Shown one piece after another: positions 1-9,245 of a stretch of 64,000 bases of DNA; within the stretch, counting starts at the first letter, position 1, and each line of letters opens with the position of its first letter. Made by a program: the position numbers and the translations under genes. The stretch covers positions 86,843 through 150,842 of the forward strand of contig UBNE01000034.1 of assembly GCA_900466745.1 (NCBI GenBank). The letters are read 5' to 3'. Source of the DNA: Hyphomicrobiales bacterium. Lineage in GTDB: Bacteria; Pseudomonadota; Alphaproteobacteria; Rhizobiales; Beijerinckiaceae. The notes under the pieces are model-generated. The model was not told the origin of the DNA and searched no databases. It worked only from the letters and a program-made list of their open reading frames with translations.

Positions 1-226
1 ACAGCACCAGCTCGTAGCGGGTCGGCGTCAGCCCGACCTCCTCGCGGCATTCGCGGATCAGCGCCTGGTCGAGCACCTCGCCCGGCTCGACATGGCCGCC
101 GATGGCGTCCCAATGGCCGGGCCAGGCACGCTTCCAGACGGCGCGCAGGCCGAGCAGCACCTTCCGGTCCCGGTCGACGAAGAGCGCGCTCACCGTCTCG
201 GGCATCGGCCGCTTCGCCCGGGTCAC
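1..226 (-). CDS. Nudix hydrolase, partial (C-terminus beyond window)
   Basis: The N-terminal 75 codons of a minus-strand gene that runs off the left edge. Translation shows a complete Nudix box, running from GHVEPGEV through RECREEVGL, which matches G-x5-E-x7-REuxEExGu, so the Mg2+-binding catalytic loop is intact. Nudix enzymes hydrolyse nucleoside diphosphates linked to another moiety; the exact substrate cannot be told. I place the start at a GTG at 224-226 (reading VTRAKRPMPET); an ATG at 203-205 is possible. The gene follows der with an 19-bp gap on the same strand, so it is probably cotranscribed. Confidence 0.8.
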   Translation of the reverse strand, partial: MTRAKRPMPETVSALFVDRDRKVLLGLRAVWKRAWPGHWDAIGGHVEPGEVLDQALIRECREEVGLTPTRYELVL

Positions 227-245
227 GCGGCGTCCGACCGGCGCA

Positions 246-1643
246 TCACCCCTTGCGCTCCTTGTCGTAGGGGTTGTGCCCGCCGCGGCGATGCAGGCGG
301 ATCGGCGTGCCCGGCAGGTCGAAGCCCTCCCGCAGGTTGTTCACCAGATAGCGGATATAGGACACCGGCAGGTGCTCGAGCTGGTTGCCGAACAGGGCGA
401 AGGTCGGGGGGCGGGACTTGGCCTGCGTCATGTAGCGGATCTTGATCCGCCGCCCGGCCACCGCCGGCGGCGGGTGGGCCGAGAGCACGCCCTCGAGCCA
501 GCGGTTGATCCGCGCCGTGGAGACGCGGCGGTTCCAGACGTCATAGGCCTGGAACACCGCCTGCATCAGCCGGTCGATGCCCTCGCCGGCGAGGCCCGAG
601 AGCGGCACGATCGGCACGCCGCGCACCTGCGCCAGCAGGTGGTTCGCCTTCTCCTTCAGCTCGGCGAGCAGGCCCTGCTTGTCGGCGACGAGATCCCATT
701 TGTTGAGGCCGATGACGACGGCCCGGCCCTCGCGCTCGGTCAGGTCGACCAGCGTCAGGTCCTGCTTCTCGAAGGGGATGGTGGCGTCGAGCAGCACGAC
801 CACGACCTCGGCGAAGCGGATGGCGCGCAGGGAATCCGCGACGGAGAGCTTCTCCAGCTTCTCCTCGATGCGGGCGCGCTTGCGCATGCCGGCGGTGTCG
901 AACAGCTTGACCTTGCGGCCGCGCCACTCCCAGTCGACCGAGATGGTGTCGCGGGTGATGCCGGCCTCGGGGCCGGTCAGCATCCGCTCCTCGCCGATCA
1001 TGCGGTTGACCAGGGTCGACTTGCCGGCATTGGGCCGGCCGATGATGGTGACGCGCAGCGGCCGGTTCGGATCGAGACCCTCCACGCCGTCATCGCCCGC
1101 GACCTCGTCCCAGCCCGCCCCGCTCTCTTCCGCGTCTTCCTCGGGCTCGTCGTCGATGAAGGGCGCGAGCGCCTCCAGCAGATCCGAAGTGCCCTCGCCA
1201 TGCTCGGCCGAGAACGGGACGGGATCGCCGAGCCCGAGCGCATAGGCGTCGATGATGCCGTCGGCGCCCTTCTTCCCCTCCGCCTTGTTGGCGAGCAGGA
1301 TCACCGGCTTGCCGGAGCGGCGCACCAGATCGGCGAAGGGCTGGTCCATCGGCGTCAGGCCGAGACGGGCATCGATCATGAACAGGATGATGTCGGCCTG
1401 GGCGATCGCCGTCTCGGTCTGGGCGCGCATGCGGCCGGCGAGCGAATCGCGGTCCGCCTCCTCGAGGCCGGCCGTGTCAATGACCTTGAAGCGCAGATGG
1501 CCGAGCGTGGCGTCGCCCTCGCGGCGGTCGCGGGTGACGCCCGGCCGGTCGTCGACCAGCGCGAGCTTCCGGCCGACGAGCCGGTTGAACAGCGTCGACT
1601 TGCCGACATTGGGGCGGCCGATGAGGGCGACGATGGCAGTCAT
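246..1643 (-). CDS. der: GTPase Der (EngA), ribosome assembly
   Basis: Double-Era-like GTPase needed for maturation of the 50S ribosomal subunit. The 465-residue protein has two G domains in tandem. The first has GRPNVGKS near residue 9, DTAG near 56 and NKAE near 118. The second has GRPNAGKS near residue 202, DTAGM near 249 and NKWD near 315. A KH-like C-terminal domain ends in a basic tail, as is usual for Der. An acidic linker, [11 protein letters not shown], joins the two G domains. The length is typical. It starts with ATG and lies downstream of the TPR-like gene, separated from it by a palindromic repeat. In many proteobacteria der sits directly downstream of a YfgL/YfgM-type envelope gene, and the same order is seen here. 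Confidence 0.97.
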   Translation of the reverse strand: MTAIVALIGRPNVGKSTLFNRLVGRKLALVDDRPGVTRDRREGDATLGHLRFKVIDTAGLEEADRDSLAGRMRAQTETAIAQADIILFMIDARLGLTPMDQPFADLVRRSGKPVILLANKAEGKKGADGIIDAYALGLGDPVPFSAEHGEGTSDLLEALAPFIDDEPEEDAEESGAGWDEVAGDDGVEGLDPNRPLRVTIIGRPNAGKSTLVNRMIGEERMLTGPEAGITRDTISVDWEWRGRKVKLFDTAGMRKRARIEEKLEKLSVADSLRAIRFAEVVVVLLDATIPFEKQDLTLVDLTEREGRAVVIGLNKWDLVADKQGLLAELKEKANHLLAQVRGVPIVPLSGLAGEGIDRLMQAVFQAYDVWNRRVSTARINRWLEGVLSAHPPPAVAGRRIKIRYMTQAKSRPPTFALFGNQLEHLPVSYIRYLVNNLREGFDLPGTPIRLHRRGGHNPYDKERKG

Positions 1644-1663
1644 CAGTTTTCACGTCTTCCGTC

Positions 1664-1767
1664 GTCATCCCGGCCAAGCGGAGCGCGGAGCCGGGATCCA
1701 TGCCTGAACGTCATCCGGAAAGGCTCAGGCATGGATCCCGGGTCTCCCTTCGGTCACCCGGGATGAC
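1664..1767. repeat. Palindromic repeat, family P1, copy 1
   Basis: About 104 bp bounded by inverted ends GTCATCCCGG / CCGGGATGAC, with an inner inverted pair around GGGATCCATGCC / GGCATGGATCCC. Closely similar copies lie at 9074-9178, 16124-16233 and 44374-44478. It is intergenic, between der and the upstream TPR-like gene, and could fold into a cruciform or a long RNA hairpin. There is no coding capacity, so it is REP/BIME-like or a MITE. Confidence 0.85.
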
Positions 1768-1788
1768 GCGCGATGATAGGAGATTTTT

Positions 1789-2451
1789 CTAGTTCTGCAC
1801 CGTCACCGGCCCGCCACGGACCAGCGCGAGATAGAGGTCGGCCCGCTGGCGCTCGGCCTGCGGCGTCGCCGGATCGGTGACGATGGCGTCGAACCAGCGG
1901 CCGGCATCCTCGAACAGATTGTGCTTCAGCGCCGAGACGCCGAGGAATTCGCGGGCCGAATGGCGCCAGACGCCGGTGGGCGTCGCCAGCGGCTCCAGCG
2001 CCTGCTTGATCTCGGCATAGGGAACCAGATCGACGCGCAGGATGCCGGCGCGCAGGCGGGCGAGATCGCGATAGCTCTGGTCGAGCGAAGCGTCGCCGGC
2101 GAGCGCGTCGAAAGCCGCGGCGCCCGCGGCCGGGTCGCCCTTGCCGGTCTCGGCGGCGAGGCGGAAGCGGGCGATCTCGCGATAGCCCGCCGGGGCGCCG
2201 GCGGCGAGCTCCTTGAGGATCGCCTCGGCCTGGCCGCTGTCGCCGTCGCGCGAGGATTTCAGCGCCGCTTCGAGACGCGCGCCGACCTCGGCCGCCGCCT
2301 GGTTGCGCTGGTGCTGCCAGAACTGCCAGCCGGCCACGCCGACGACGGCGATCACGGCCAGAGCCGTGATCAGCCAGCCATATTTCTTCCAGAGCTGCGC
2401 CGCCTTGTCCCGGCGGACCTCTTCATCGATCTCGCGAAAAATATCGGCCAT
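1789..2451 (-). CDS. Membrane-anchored tetratricopeptide-like protein (YfgM/DUF2133-like)
   Basis: Predicted 220-residue protein with a short cytoplasmic N-terminus (MADIFREIDEEVRRDKAAQL), one membrane helix at about residues 23-45 (WLITALAVIAVVGVAGW), then a helical, Ala-rich periplasmic domain. This is the architecture of YfgM and related TPR proteins that sit next to der and help envelope protein traffic through the Sec translocon. I chose the ATG at 2449-2451 because the open frame upstream reads through sequence with no family resemblance. Helical repeats are inferred from composition, not from a profile search. The C-terminus (LALVRGGPVTVQN) ends 21 bp from the P1 repeat before der. Confidence 0.8.
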   Translation of the reverse strand: MADIFREIDEEVRRDKAAQLWKKYGWLITALAVIAVVGVAGWQFWQHQRNQAAAEVGARLEAALKSSRDGDSGQAEAILKELAAGAPAGYREIARFRLAAETGKGDPAAGAAAFDALAGDASLDQSYRDLARLRAGILRVDLVPYAEIKQALEPLATPTGVWRHSAREFLGVSALKHNLFEDAGRWFDAIVTDPATPQAERQRADLYLALVRGGPVTVQN

Positions 2452-2593
2452 TTGACTGTCAAAATCCCTGTTGGGAGCCCGGTAGCATTTTCGCACCGGG
2501 AATGCGAGCCGGAACAGGTCCGATCGCCCATCCCCGTCGTCGCGAGGACCGGCAGCGGCCAAGCCATCCCGCGCGCCCCGCTTCCTCGATTTT

Positions 2594-2639
2594 GCATCGG
2601 CTCTTCCCGAAAACCGCGTTCCACTTTTCGGGCCGATGC
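2594..2639 (-). terminator. Composite hairpin after queA (family P4 element)
   Basis: Directly after the queA stop, read on the minus strand, an outer stem GCATCGGC/GCCGATGC encloses an inner stem CCGAAAA/TTTTCGG, and AAAATCG follows. There is no clear U tract, so termination is plausible rather than certain. A related hairpin lies at 53941-53965, also just after a stop codon; both are followed by a GATGCAA-like segment. This suggests a dispersed element used as a terminator. Confidence 0.5.
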
Positions 2640-2640
2640 G

Positions 2641-3753
2641 CTAGGCGCGCGATGGCGGAAGCGGCGGCGCGGCCGCCCGGAACAACAGGCTGCCGTCGCC
2701 GTAGGAATAAAAGCGATAATTCGCTGCGATCGCATGGGCATAGGCCCGTTTCATCATGTCGAGTCCGCAGAAGGCGGAGACCAGCATGAACAATGTCGAG
2801 CGCGGCAGGTGGAAATTGGTCATCAGCAGGTCGACGGCGCGGAAGCGATAACCCGGCGTGATGAAGATCGCCGTGTCGCCCGCGAAGGGCTTCACGGTCC
2901 CGTCCGCGTCAGTCGCGCTTTCGAGCAGGCGCAGCGAGGTCGTGCCGGCGGCGACGATGCGTCCGCCCCGCGCCTTCACCGCGTTGAGCTCGGCGGCGGT
3001 CTCGGCCGAGACGGTGCCCCATTCGGCATGCATGCGATGCGCGTCGGTGTCCTGCGCCTTCACCGGCAGGAAGGTGCCGGCGCCGACATGCAGCGTGACG
3101 AAGTGGCGCGAGACGCCGCGCGCCTCCAGCGCCGCGAACAGCTCCGGCGTGAAATGCAGGCCGGCGGTGGGCGCGGCGACGGCGCCCTCATGCCGGGCAT
3201 AGGCGGTCTGGTAGTCGGTGGCGTCGGCGCCGTCGGCCGGGCGCTTGCCGGCGATATAGGGCGGCAGCGGCAATTCGCCGAGCCGGGCGATCGCCTCGTC
3301 GAGATAGGCGCTGGTCAGACTGAAGCGCAATTCGACCTCGCCGCCCTCGCTCTTGCCGACGATTTCGGCCTGGAGGCGGCCGAGCTCGCAGGCATTGCTG
3401 GCGCCTTCCGCGTCGAACACGACCGTCTCGCCCAGGTTGAGCTTCTTGGCCGGACGGGCGAAGGCGCGCCAGCGATCGTCGCTCTCGCGCTTGTGCAACA
3501 TGATCTCCACGCGGGCCGAATCCGCGCCGCGATAGCGCCGGCCGCGCAGGCGGGACGGAATGACCCGCGTGTCGTTGAGGACGAGCGCGTCGCCCGGCTG
3601 CAACAGCGCGGGCAGGTCGCGGATTCCCCTATCCGCGAAGGGCTCGGGAGCGTCCGGACGCACCACGAGCAGGCGTGCCGCATCGCGCGGGCTCGCCGGC
3701 CTCAGCGCGATGCGCTCCTCGGGCAGGTCGAAATCGAAGAGATCGACATTCAT
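2641..3753 (-). CDS. queA: tRNA preQ1(34) S-adenosylmethionine ribosyltransferase-isomerase
   Basis: QueA transfers and isomerises the ribosyl part of AdoMet onto preQ1 at the wobble base of tRNA, giving epoxyqueuosine. The 370-residue protein begins [20 protein letters not shown] and contains [30 protein letters not shown] and the C-terminal [10 protein letters not shown] segment, all hallmark QueA blocks. The length is somewhat over the 340-360 usual. It is followed by a hairpin and preceded by a P3 palindrome. In many alphaproteobacteria queA follows cyclophilin genes and precedes tgt; the cyclophilins are here but tgt is not seen. Confidence 0.97.
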   Translation of the reverse strand: MNVDLFDFDLPEERIALRPASPRDAARLLVVRPDAPEPFADRGIRDLPALLQPGDALVLNDTRVIPSRLRGRRYRGADSARVEIMLHKRESDDRWRAFARPAKKLNLGETVVFDAEGASNACELGRLQAEIVGKSEGGEVELRFSLTSAYLDEAIARLGELPLPPYIAGKRPADGADATDYQTAYARHEGAVAAPTAGLHFTPELFAALEARGVSRHFVTLHVGAGTFLPVKAQDTDAHRMHAEWGTVSAETAAELNAVKARGGRIVAAGTTSLRLLESATDADGTVKPFAGDTAIFITPGYRFRAVDLLMTNFHLPRSTLFMLVSAFCGLDMMKRAYAHAIAANYRFYSYGDGSLLFRAAAPPLPPSRA

Positions 3754-3780
3754 GGCGAGTGTGTCTCTTCCAAAAGCAGC

Positions 3781-3892
3781 GAGCCCTCATCCTGAGGAAC
3801 GAGCAGCGCTCATGTCTCGAAGGATGCTCCAGGTCTCACCGGAACCATCCTTCGAGACGCCGCGCAAGCGCGGTTCCTCAGGACGAGGGCTC
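3781..3892. repeat. Palindromic repeat, family P3
   Basis: About 112 bp with ends GAGCCCTCATCCTGAGGAAC and its inverted partner GTTCCTCAGGACGAGGGCTC, plus an inner pair around TCTCGAAGGATG / CATCCTTCGAGA. It fills the gap between the ppiB-like gene and queA. Pieces of the same family (GAGCCCTTATCCTTCGAGAC and CTCAGGATGAGGGCTC) flank a P1 copy at 44279-44557. Confidence 0.8.
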
Positions 3893-3908
3893 GCCCAATG
3901 TCGAAATC

Positions 3909-4379
3909 TCAGGCCGCGTCGGCCATCACCTTCATCGAGACGATCGAATCGGGATCGCGCACCGGCTCGCCGCGCTTGATCTTGTCGACGTTCTCCATAC
4001 CTTCGACGACCTCGCCCCAGACGGTGTACTGCTTGTCGAGGAAGCGGGCATCGTCGAAGACGATGAAGAACTGGCTGTTGGCCGAGTTCGGGTTCTGGGC
4101 GCGGGCCATCGAACAGATGCCGCGGACATGCGGCTCGGCGTTGAACTCCTGCTTCAGGTCCGGATAGCTCGAGCCGCCGGTGCCGGTGCCGTGCGGGCAG
4201 CCGACCTGCGCCATGAAGCCGTCGATGACGCGGTGGAAGACGATGCCGTCATAGAAGCCCTCGCGGGCGAGCGTCTTGATGCGCTCGACATGGCCGGGCG
4301 CCAGATCGGGGCGCAGCTTGATGACCACGCGGCCCTTGGTCGTCTCCATGACGATGGTGTTTTCCGGATCGAGCGACAT
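3909..4379 (-). CDS. Peptidyl-prolyl cis-trans isomerase, cyclophilin type, cytoplasmic
   Basis: A 156-residue single-domain cyclophilin without signal peptide that catalyses cis-trans isomerisation of X-Pro bonds. Visible family motifs are GIVFHRVIDGFMAQVG (active-site Arg in FHRV), TGTGGSSYPD, SMARAQNPNSANSQFFI and the YTVWGEVVEGM strand. The ATG at 4377-4379 overlaps the stop of the upstream secreted-protein gene in a TGATG junction, so the two are translationally coupled. A paralogue with a signal peptide lies two genes upstream at 5076-5618, a common alphaproteobacterial pair. Confidence 0.95.
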   Translation of the reverse strand: MSLDPENTIVMETTKGRVVIKLRPDLAPGHVERIKTLAREGFYDGIVFHRVIDGFMAQVGCPHGTGTGGSSYPDLKQEFNAEPHVRGICSMARAQNPNSANSQFFIVFDDARFLDKQYTVWGEVVEGMENVDKIKRGEPVRDPDSIVSMKVMADAA

Positions 4380-5023
4380 CAGCTCTGCCTTTCGTTGAGC
4401 GGCCCATGGCCGTGGAAGCGTATGGTGAAGGGGCGCCCCGCGATACTCGCTCCGAGGCCCTTCGACAACCTCATCGGCGTGCAGGCATGCACGGCGGCAA
4501 TGGCCGAATCGCCGAAGCGCTTCTGGAACGCCGGATCCCCGCGCCGGGTTTCCCAGGTGACGCGCGGCTGGCCGAAGAGCGTGCCGTCGCGGCGCAGGCT
4601 GAAGCGCAGCGAGACCATTGCGCCGGTGAGATCGCCGGGCAGTGGCGGCGGCTGCCAGCAACGGCGCAGGGCCGGCGCGATGTCGGCGAGCTTGTCGACG
4701 GTGTCGCCCTTCTCGTCCGGCATATCGGGCGAGACGTCGCCAACCAGCCCGATCTCGCCCGCCACGCCCCTGAGGCGCGGCGGCCCGATGCGGCGCTGGT
4801 CGATGCCGGGGATGTCGTTGCCGCCGAACGGCCCGCCGACGCCGGGCGCGTAGCGCTGGCCGCTCTGCGGCGGCAGGATCGGGTTCTGCGCGCCGGAAGG
4901 CGGCGGCAGGACCGGATTCTGCGAGCCCGAGGGCGGCGGCCGGCCGAGATCGAGCGTTTCCTGCGCGGCGGCCGGCGCGAGTGCCGCGCCGAGAAGGAAG
5001 GCGGTCAGGACGAGATGGCGCAT
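4379..5023 (-). CDS. Secreted protein with TonB/TolA C-terminal-like domain
   Basis: A 214-residue protein with a clear signal peptide (MRHLVLTAFLLGAALAPAAA-Q). A Pro-rich stretch follows with three imperfect copies of PPPSGxQNPxLP (about residues 28-55), then a C-terminal domain from about residue 120 (LRRCWQPPPLPGDL, VSLRFSLRRDGTL, AIAAVHACTPMRL). The order of strands, the central Cys pair and the XVSLRFSLRRDGTL strand resemble the C-terminal domain of TonB or TolA, though the usual N-terminal membrane anchor is replaced by a cleavable signal. A role in envelope integrity is an inference. It is sandwiched between two cyclophilin genes and overlaps the downstream one by one base. Confidence 0.6.
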   Translation of the reverse strand: MRHLVLTAFLLGAALAPAAAQETLDLGRPPPSGSQNPVLPPPSGAQNPILPPQSGQRYAPGVGGPFGGNDIPGIDQRRIGPPRLRGVAGEIGLVGDVSPDMPDEKGDTVDKLADIAPALRRCWQPPPLPGDLTGAMVSLRFSLRRDGTLFGQPRVTWETRRGDPAFQKRFGDSAIAAVHACTPMRLSKGLGASIAGRPFTIRFHGHGPLNERQS

Positions 5024-5075
5024 GAACCACTCCTTTGCACCGAAACGCCCCTTCCGGCAGGATGTTCGCCGCGCC

Positions 5076-5618
<543 letters not shown>

Positions 5619-5724
5619 GAAGATCTCCATGGCCGCATCGGGGACAGCGGCAATCCCGCGCTGAGTAGCGATATCCTTTGACCGGAACAAGGCATCGCAC
5701 GGGCGCGAATCCGACTTTGTTGCA

Positions 5725-5738
5725 CTGCACAAGTGCAG
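5725..5738. promoter_or_regulatory. Perfect 14-bp palindrome upstream of the periplasmic cyclophilin gene
   Basis: CTGCACAAGTGCAG is a perfect inverted repeat about 107 bp upstream of the ppi start. A possible minus-strand promoter (TTGTTC, 17 nt, TACTCA) lies between it and the gene at about 5660-5690. It could be an operator; the binding protein is unknown. Confidence 0.3.
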
Positions 5739-5772
5739 CCGAGAATGGATTTGCAAAAAGTTGAGGCTCGAC

Positions 5773-5907
5773 ATGCCTAAACAGATGACAACTGCGTCAC
5801 AATCGGCTAATCCTTCTTCCGCTGGGCACGCTTTGCTAGCCAAGGCGCCGCGGACCAGGTCTCGGGAGGAACGAACGCCCGCACGTATACAAGGCGCACG
5901 CACCTAG
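5773..5907 (+). CDS. Possible small ORF (44 codons) ahead of an intrinsic terminator
   Basis: On the plus strand an ATG at 5773 is preceded by GAGG with 6-nt spacing and opens a 44-codon frame (MPKQMTTASQSANPSSAGHA...) ending in TAG at 5905-5907. A strong plus-strand terminator follows 36 bp later. Codon third positions are less GC-rich than in the neighbours and no family is recognised. The same stretch could instead be the body of a small noncoding RNA. Reading it as coding is a low-confidence call. Confidence 0.25.
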   Translation: MPKQMTTASQSANPSSAGHALLAKAPRTRSREERTPARIQGART

Positions 5908-5943
5908 ACGTATGCCGATACTGCGGAAAAAAGCGTACTAACC

Positions 5944-5974
5944 AAGGCAGGGCATTGGCCTTGCCTTTTTCTTT
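5944..5974 (+). terminator. Strong rho-independent terminator with no assigned gene upstream
   Basis: AAGGCAGGGC pairs with GCCTTGCCTT (10 bp with one G-U pair, ATTG loop), and the T run TTTTTCTTT follows. The T tract is only on the plus strand, so it ends a plus-strand transcript. All annotated genes here are on the minus strand, so some plus-strand RNA must start between about 5640 and 5900. Confidence 0.75.
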
Positions 5975-6208
5975 GGCAGCTTCCCCGCCAGGTGACGTTA
6001 GGGCCGCTCCGGCATGCGCTGATGCTGCAGCCGCGATGATTTGCCTTTCCGGACAGGCCGTTTCCCGCTTCCGCGCGCAGGACCGAGAACGCGCCCCGTT
6101 TCCGCGCAAGGCCGGCGGCGGGCCTTGCGCCCTGCCCGCTGACGCTTCGTCTCGGCGCGGAGAAGCGGCCTGCCTGCACGGACAGCCCCGCCTGCCCGAA
6201 AGGCGGGA
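5975..6208. other. Intergenic stretch, nothing convincing
   Basis: Short open frames are present on both strands but none has a ribosome binding site or family resemblance. Just after the DUF1467 stop there is a hairpin CCCGCC/GGCGGG (6190-6210) without a U tract, which may help end the minus-strand transcript. Confidence 0.5.
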
Positions 6209-6439
6209 TCAGAAGTCGTAATTCGCCCAGATGTACCAGACGAAGACGAAGATGATCGCAGCGATGACCGAGGTGATCGCCGCCTTCTTCAGCAGGCCGG
6301 GCAGGACCGGGGCGCCCGGCTCCGTGCCCTCGACCACCTCGCCGCTCTCATGCTGGCTGCGGATGCCGAAGGGCAGCACCGCGAAGAGCGTCGTCCACCA
6401 GATGATGAAATAGACCGCGAGCGCGCTGGCGATGGTCAT
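6209..6439 (-). CDS. DUF1467 family small membrane protein
   Basis: A 76-residue protein with two membrane helices, at about residues 4-23 (ASALAVYFIIWWTTLFAVLPF) and 52-72 (AAITSVIAAIIFVFVWYIW), and a charged loop with GIRSQHE and GxEPGAP. This matches DUF1467, a small alphaproteobacterial family usually encoded next to methylmalonyl-CoA epimerase and proS. No function is established for the family. Its ATG overlaps the stop of the RidA-like gene by 4 nt (ATGA), so it is in one transcript with it. Confidence 0.9.
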   Translation of the reverse strand: MTIASALAVYFIIWWTTLFAVLPFGIRSQHESGEVVEGTEPGAPVLPGLLKKAAITSVIAAIIFVFVWYIWANYDF

Positions 6440-6828
6440 GCTGCCGCTCCCGCCAGCGCGATGCAGGAAAAGGCGACGCGCGCCTCCGTCGGCACGCCGA
6501 AGCGGGCCGTGTGCCGTGCCGGCAGGCCGGCCGGGAAATGCTTCACATATTCGGCATTGCAGGCGGCGTAGTCGGCCGGGTCGGTGATCAGCATCGTCAT
6601 CTGCACGACGCGGTCGAGCCCGCTGCCGGCCTCGGCCAGGATCGCGGCGATGCGGCCGAGCGCGTTGCGCACCTCCTCGGCCGGCGTGGCGCCGCGATGG
6701 ACGCCGCGGGCCGGATCATGCGGCGCCGAATGCCCGGAGACGAAGACCAGGCCGCCGGCGACGGTCGCGGCGCTGAAGGGGCGCGGCGAGCCGGGCTCGG
6801 GCTGGCCGAGGAAGCGGATCTCCGACAT
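6436..6828 (-). CDS. RidA/YjgF family protein
   Basis: 130-residue member of the Rid superfamily, small trimeric proteins of which RidA hydrolyses reactive enamine/imine intermediates made by PLP enzymes. Seen are LVFVSGHSAPHDP, AEEVRNALGRIAAILAEAG, VVQMTMLITD and the C-terminal region ARHTARFGVP. The catalytic Arg of true RidA (in the motif RxxVxV near the end, R105 in E. coli) is not in the canonical context, so this is probably one of the Rid2-7 subgroups. It starts directly after the epimerase stop and overlaps the DUF1467 gene. Most related operons lack a Rid gene at this spot. Confidence 0.8.
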   Translation of the reverse strand: MSEIRFLGQPEPGSPRPFSAATVAGGLVFVSGHSAPHDPARGVHRGATPAEEVRNALGRIAAILAEAGSGLDRVVQMTMLITDPADYAACNAEYVKHFPAGLPARHTARFGVPTEARVAFSCIALAGAAA

Positions 6829-7233
<405 letters not shown>

Positions 7234-7246
7234 GGGGGCTCCGCTG

Positions 7247-7315
7247 GGCAATGGGCAGTCGGCATTAGGCAATCGGAATCCGTGCCCTCCTGCCGCCTGC
7301 CTACTCCCGACTACC
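7247..7315. repeat. Short degenerate tandem-repeat spacer
   Basis: On the minus strand the gap between rnj and mce reads as imperfect reiterations of a roughly 7-9 bp unit, GTAGTCGG / GTAGGCAG / GCGGCAGG then GCCGACTGCCC. Such mosaic spacers are often found in related genomes as multi-copy elements. No promoter was identified in it. Confidence 0.5.
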
Positions 7316-8986
7316 CTAAACCTCAATCACCAGCGCATGCACCAGCGGCTTCTTGCCCCACTCCTCGTTGACCGCGCTGCGGACGCCGCGCTCCAGCGCG
7401 TTGCGCAGGGCCTCCGGGTCGCGGCGGCGGGCCTTGGGGATGCCGTCGAGCAGGTCGGCGACGGTATCGGCGACGTATTCGTCGAAATCGGTGCCGTCCT
7501 GCGTGCGCGGCGGCAGGCCGAGGATGGCGATCTCCGGCTCGCCGGCGATGCCGCCCTTCTCGTCGACGGCGACCGCGACCGACACCATGCCGGCGAAGGA
7601 CAGGCGCCGCCGCTCCTGGATCGTCTTCTCCAGCGCGTTCACCAGCAGGCTGCCATCCTGGTAGAGCCGGCCATGCGGGGCCTCGTCGACCTTGCTGGCG
7701 CCGGCGGCCGAGATCGCGACGACGTCGCCATTGCCGGCGCGCAGCACATGCTTCACGCCGAGGCTGCGGGCGAAGCTCTCATGCTCGGCCAGATGCAGGT
7801 CCTCGCCATGGGCGGGGATGGCGATCTGCGGCTTCAGCCAGCCATAGAGCCGGGCCAGCTCCTCGCGGCGCGGATGGCCGGAGACATGGACCAGATGGGT
7901 GCGGTCGGTGATGATCTCGATATTGTCGCGCGCCAGCGCGTTCAGGATGTTGCCGACCGCCTTCTCGTTGCCGGGGATGGTGCGCGAGGAGAAGATCACG
8001 CGGTCGCCGGGCGAGAGCGCGATCTCGGGATGGTCGTCGGCGGCGATGCGCGAGAGCGCGGCGCGCGGCTCGCCCTGGCTGCCGGTCAGCAGCGCCACCA
8101 CCTTGTCGCGCGGCAGGTAGCCATAGGCGTCGACCGGGCGGAAGGCCGGGATGCCGTCGAGATAGCCGCATTCGCGCGCGACGTCGATGACCCGCTCCAT
8201 GGCGCGGCCGACGACCACGACGTCGCGCTCGTTCGCCATTGCCGCCTCGGCGACGGCGCGCAGCCGGGCGACGTTGGACGCGAAGGTGGTGACGGCGACG
8301 CGGCCCGGCGCCGACTGCACCAGCTCCTTCAGCTTGGCGGCGACATCGGCCTCGCTCGGGCTGATGCCCTCGCGCATCACGTTGGTCGAGTCGCAGATCA
8401 GGGCGAGCACGCCCTCCTCGCCGAGCTCGCGCAGGCGCTTCTCGTCGGTCGGCAGGCCGACGCGCGGGGTCGGATCGATCTTCCAGTCGCCGGTATGGAC
8501 GACGAGCCCGGCCGGGGTGCGGATGGCGAGGGCGTTCGATTCGGGAATCGAATGCGCGACCGGGACGAATTCGATCTCGAAGGGGCCGAGCGTGATGCGC
8601 CCGCCCTGCGGCACGACATTGATCTCGACCTTGGGCGCGCCGGGCTCCGAGAGCCGGCGCGTGCCGAGCAGCCCCGCGGCGAAGCGCGTGCACCAGACCG
8701 GCGCGCGCAGGCTCGGCCAGAGCGCCGCGAGCGCGCCGATATGGTCCTCATGCGCATGGGTGATGACGATGCCGAGGAGGTTCGCCCGCTCCTCGACGAT
8801 GTAGCGCAGGTCCGGCAGGACGATATCGACGCCCGGCGCCTCCGGCCCGGCGAAGGACAGGCCGCAATCGACCAGGATCCATTTTCGCCTGCCCTCGGGT
8901 CCGAAGCCGTAGAGAGCGGCGTTCATGCCGATCTCGCCGAGGCCGCCGAGGGGAACGAAAACGAGCTGGTCGCTGGAACGGGTCAC
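7316..8986 (-). CDS. rnj: Ribonuclease J
   Basis: 556-residue metallo-beta-lactamase/beta-CASP nuclease that processes and degrades RNA by endonuclease and 5'-3' exonuclease action. The zinc motif HAHEDHIG is at about residues 77-84, with further metal ligands in HTGDWKIDPTP and CDSTNV, and a beta-CASP region with TFASNVARL and LTGSQGEPRAALSRIA. The C-terminal HVSGHPRREEL and IPAHGE blocks are intact. I prefer a GTG start at 8984-8986, which has AGGA 6 nt upstream, over a TTG two codons earlier. birA lies upstream, beyond a P1 repeat. Confidence 0.95.
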   Translation of the reverse strand: MTRSSDQLVFVPLGGLGEIGMNAALYGFGPEGRRKWILVDCGLSFAGPEAPGVDIVLPDLRYIVEERANLLGIVITHAHEDHIGALAALWPSLRAPVWCTRFAAGLLGTRRLSEPGAPKVEINVVPQGGRITLGPFEIEFVPVAHSIPESNALAIRTPAGLVVHTGDWKIDPTPRVGLPTDEKRLRELGEEGVLALICDSTNVMREGISPSEADVAAKLKELVQSAPGRVAVTTFASNVARLRAVAEAAMANERDVVVVGRAMERVIDVARECGYLDGIPAFRPVDAYGYLPRDKVVALLTGSQGEPRAALSRIAADDHPEIALSPGDRVIFSSRTIPGNEKAVGNILNALARDNIEIITDRTHLVHVSGHPRREELARLYGWLKPQIAIPAHGEDLHLAEHESFARSLGVKHVLRAGNGDVVAISAAGASKVDEAPHGRLYQDGSLLVNALEKTIQERRRLSFAGMVSVAVAVDEKGGIAGEPEIAILGLPPRTQDGTDFDEYVADTVADLLDGIPKARRRDPEALRNALERGVRSAVNEEWGKKPLVHALVIEV

Positions 8987-9073
8987 TGGCAATCCTGAAC
9001 GGCGCGAAGGCGGCCGCGGGTACGGGGTCGTACGCCGCCGCAGCCTTCTGGACTGAAATCACGAAGAACGCGG

Positions 9074-9178
9074 GTCATCCCGGGCGGAGCGGAGCGCAGA
9101 CCCGGGATCCATGCCCGAGCGTCTGCCGGAGAGGCTCAGGCATGGATCCCGGGCCTCCCTGCGGTCGCCCGGGATGAC
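9074..9178. repeat. Palindromic repeat, family P1, copy 2
   Basis: About 105 bp, GTCATCCCGGGC...GCCCGGGATGAC, strongly similar to the copies at 1664, 16124 and 44374. It lies in the 259-bp gap between birA and rnj on the minus strand. Confidence 0.85.
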
Positions 9179-9245
9179 CGCGTTGAAAACGGCAGCCTCC
9201 CTTAGCATGGCCGCACCGCGGCAGACCAGCATGGAGGCGCGCGCC

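Noticed and set aside
1664..1767. An insertion sequence at the P1 palindromes
   Set aside because: Copies are only about 105 bp, have no coding capacity and no clear target duplications, so they are treated as REP/MITE-like repeats, not IS elements.
5820..5900. Resemblance of ACCAGGTCTCGGGAGGAAC to the SRP RNA or 6S RNA signature
   Set aside because: Only a short stretch is similar; the conserved GGAAG and AGCAG loop of SRP RNA is missing and I could not fold a 6S-like long stem. The sRNA idea is kept only through the terminator.
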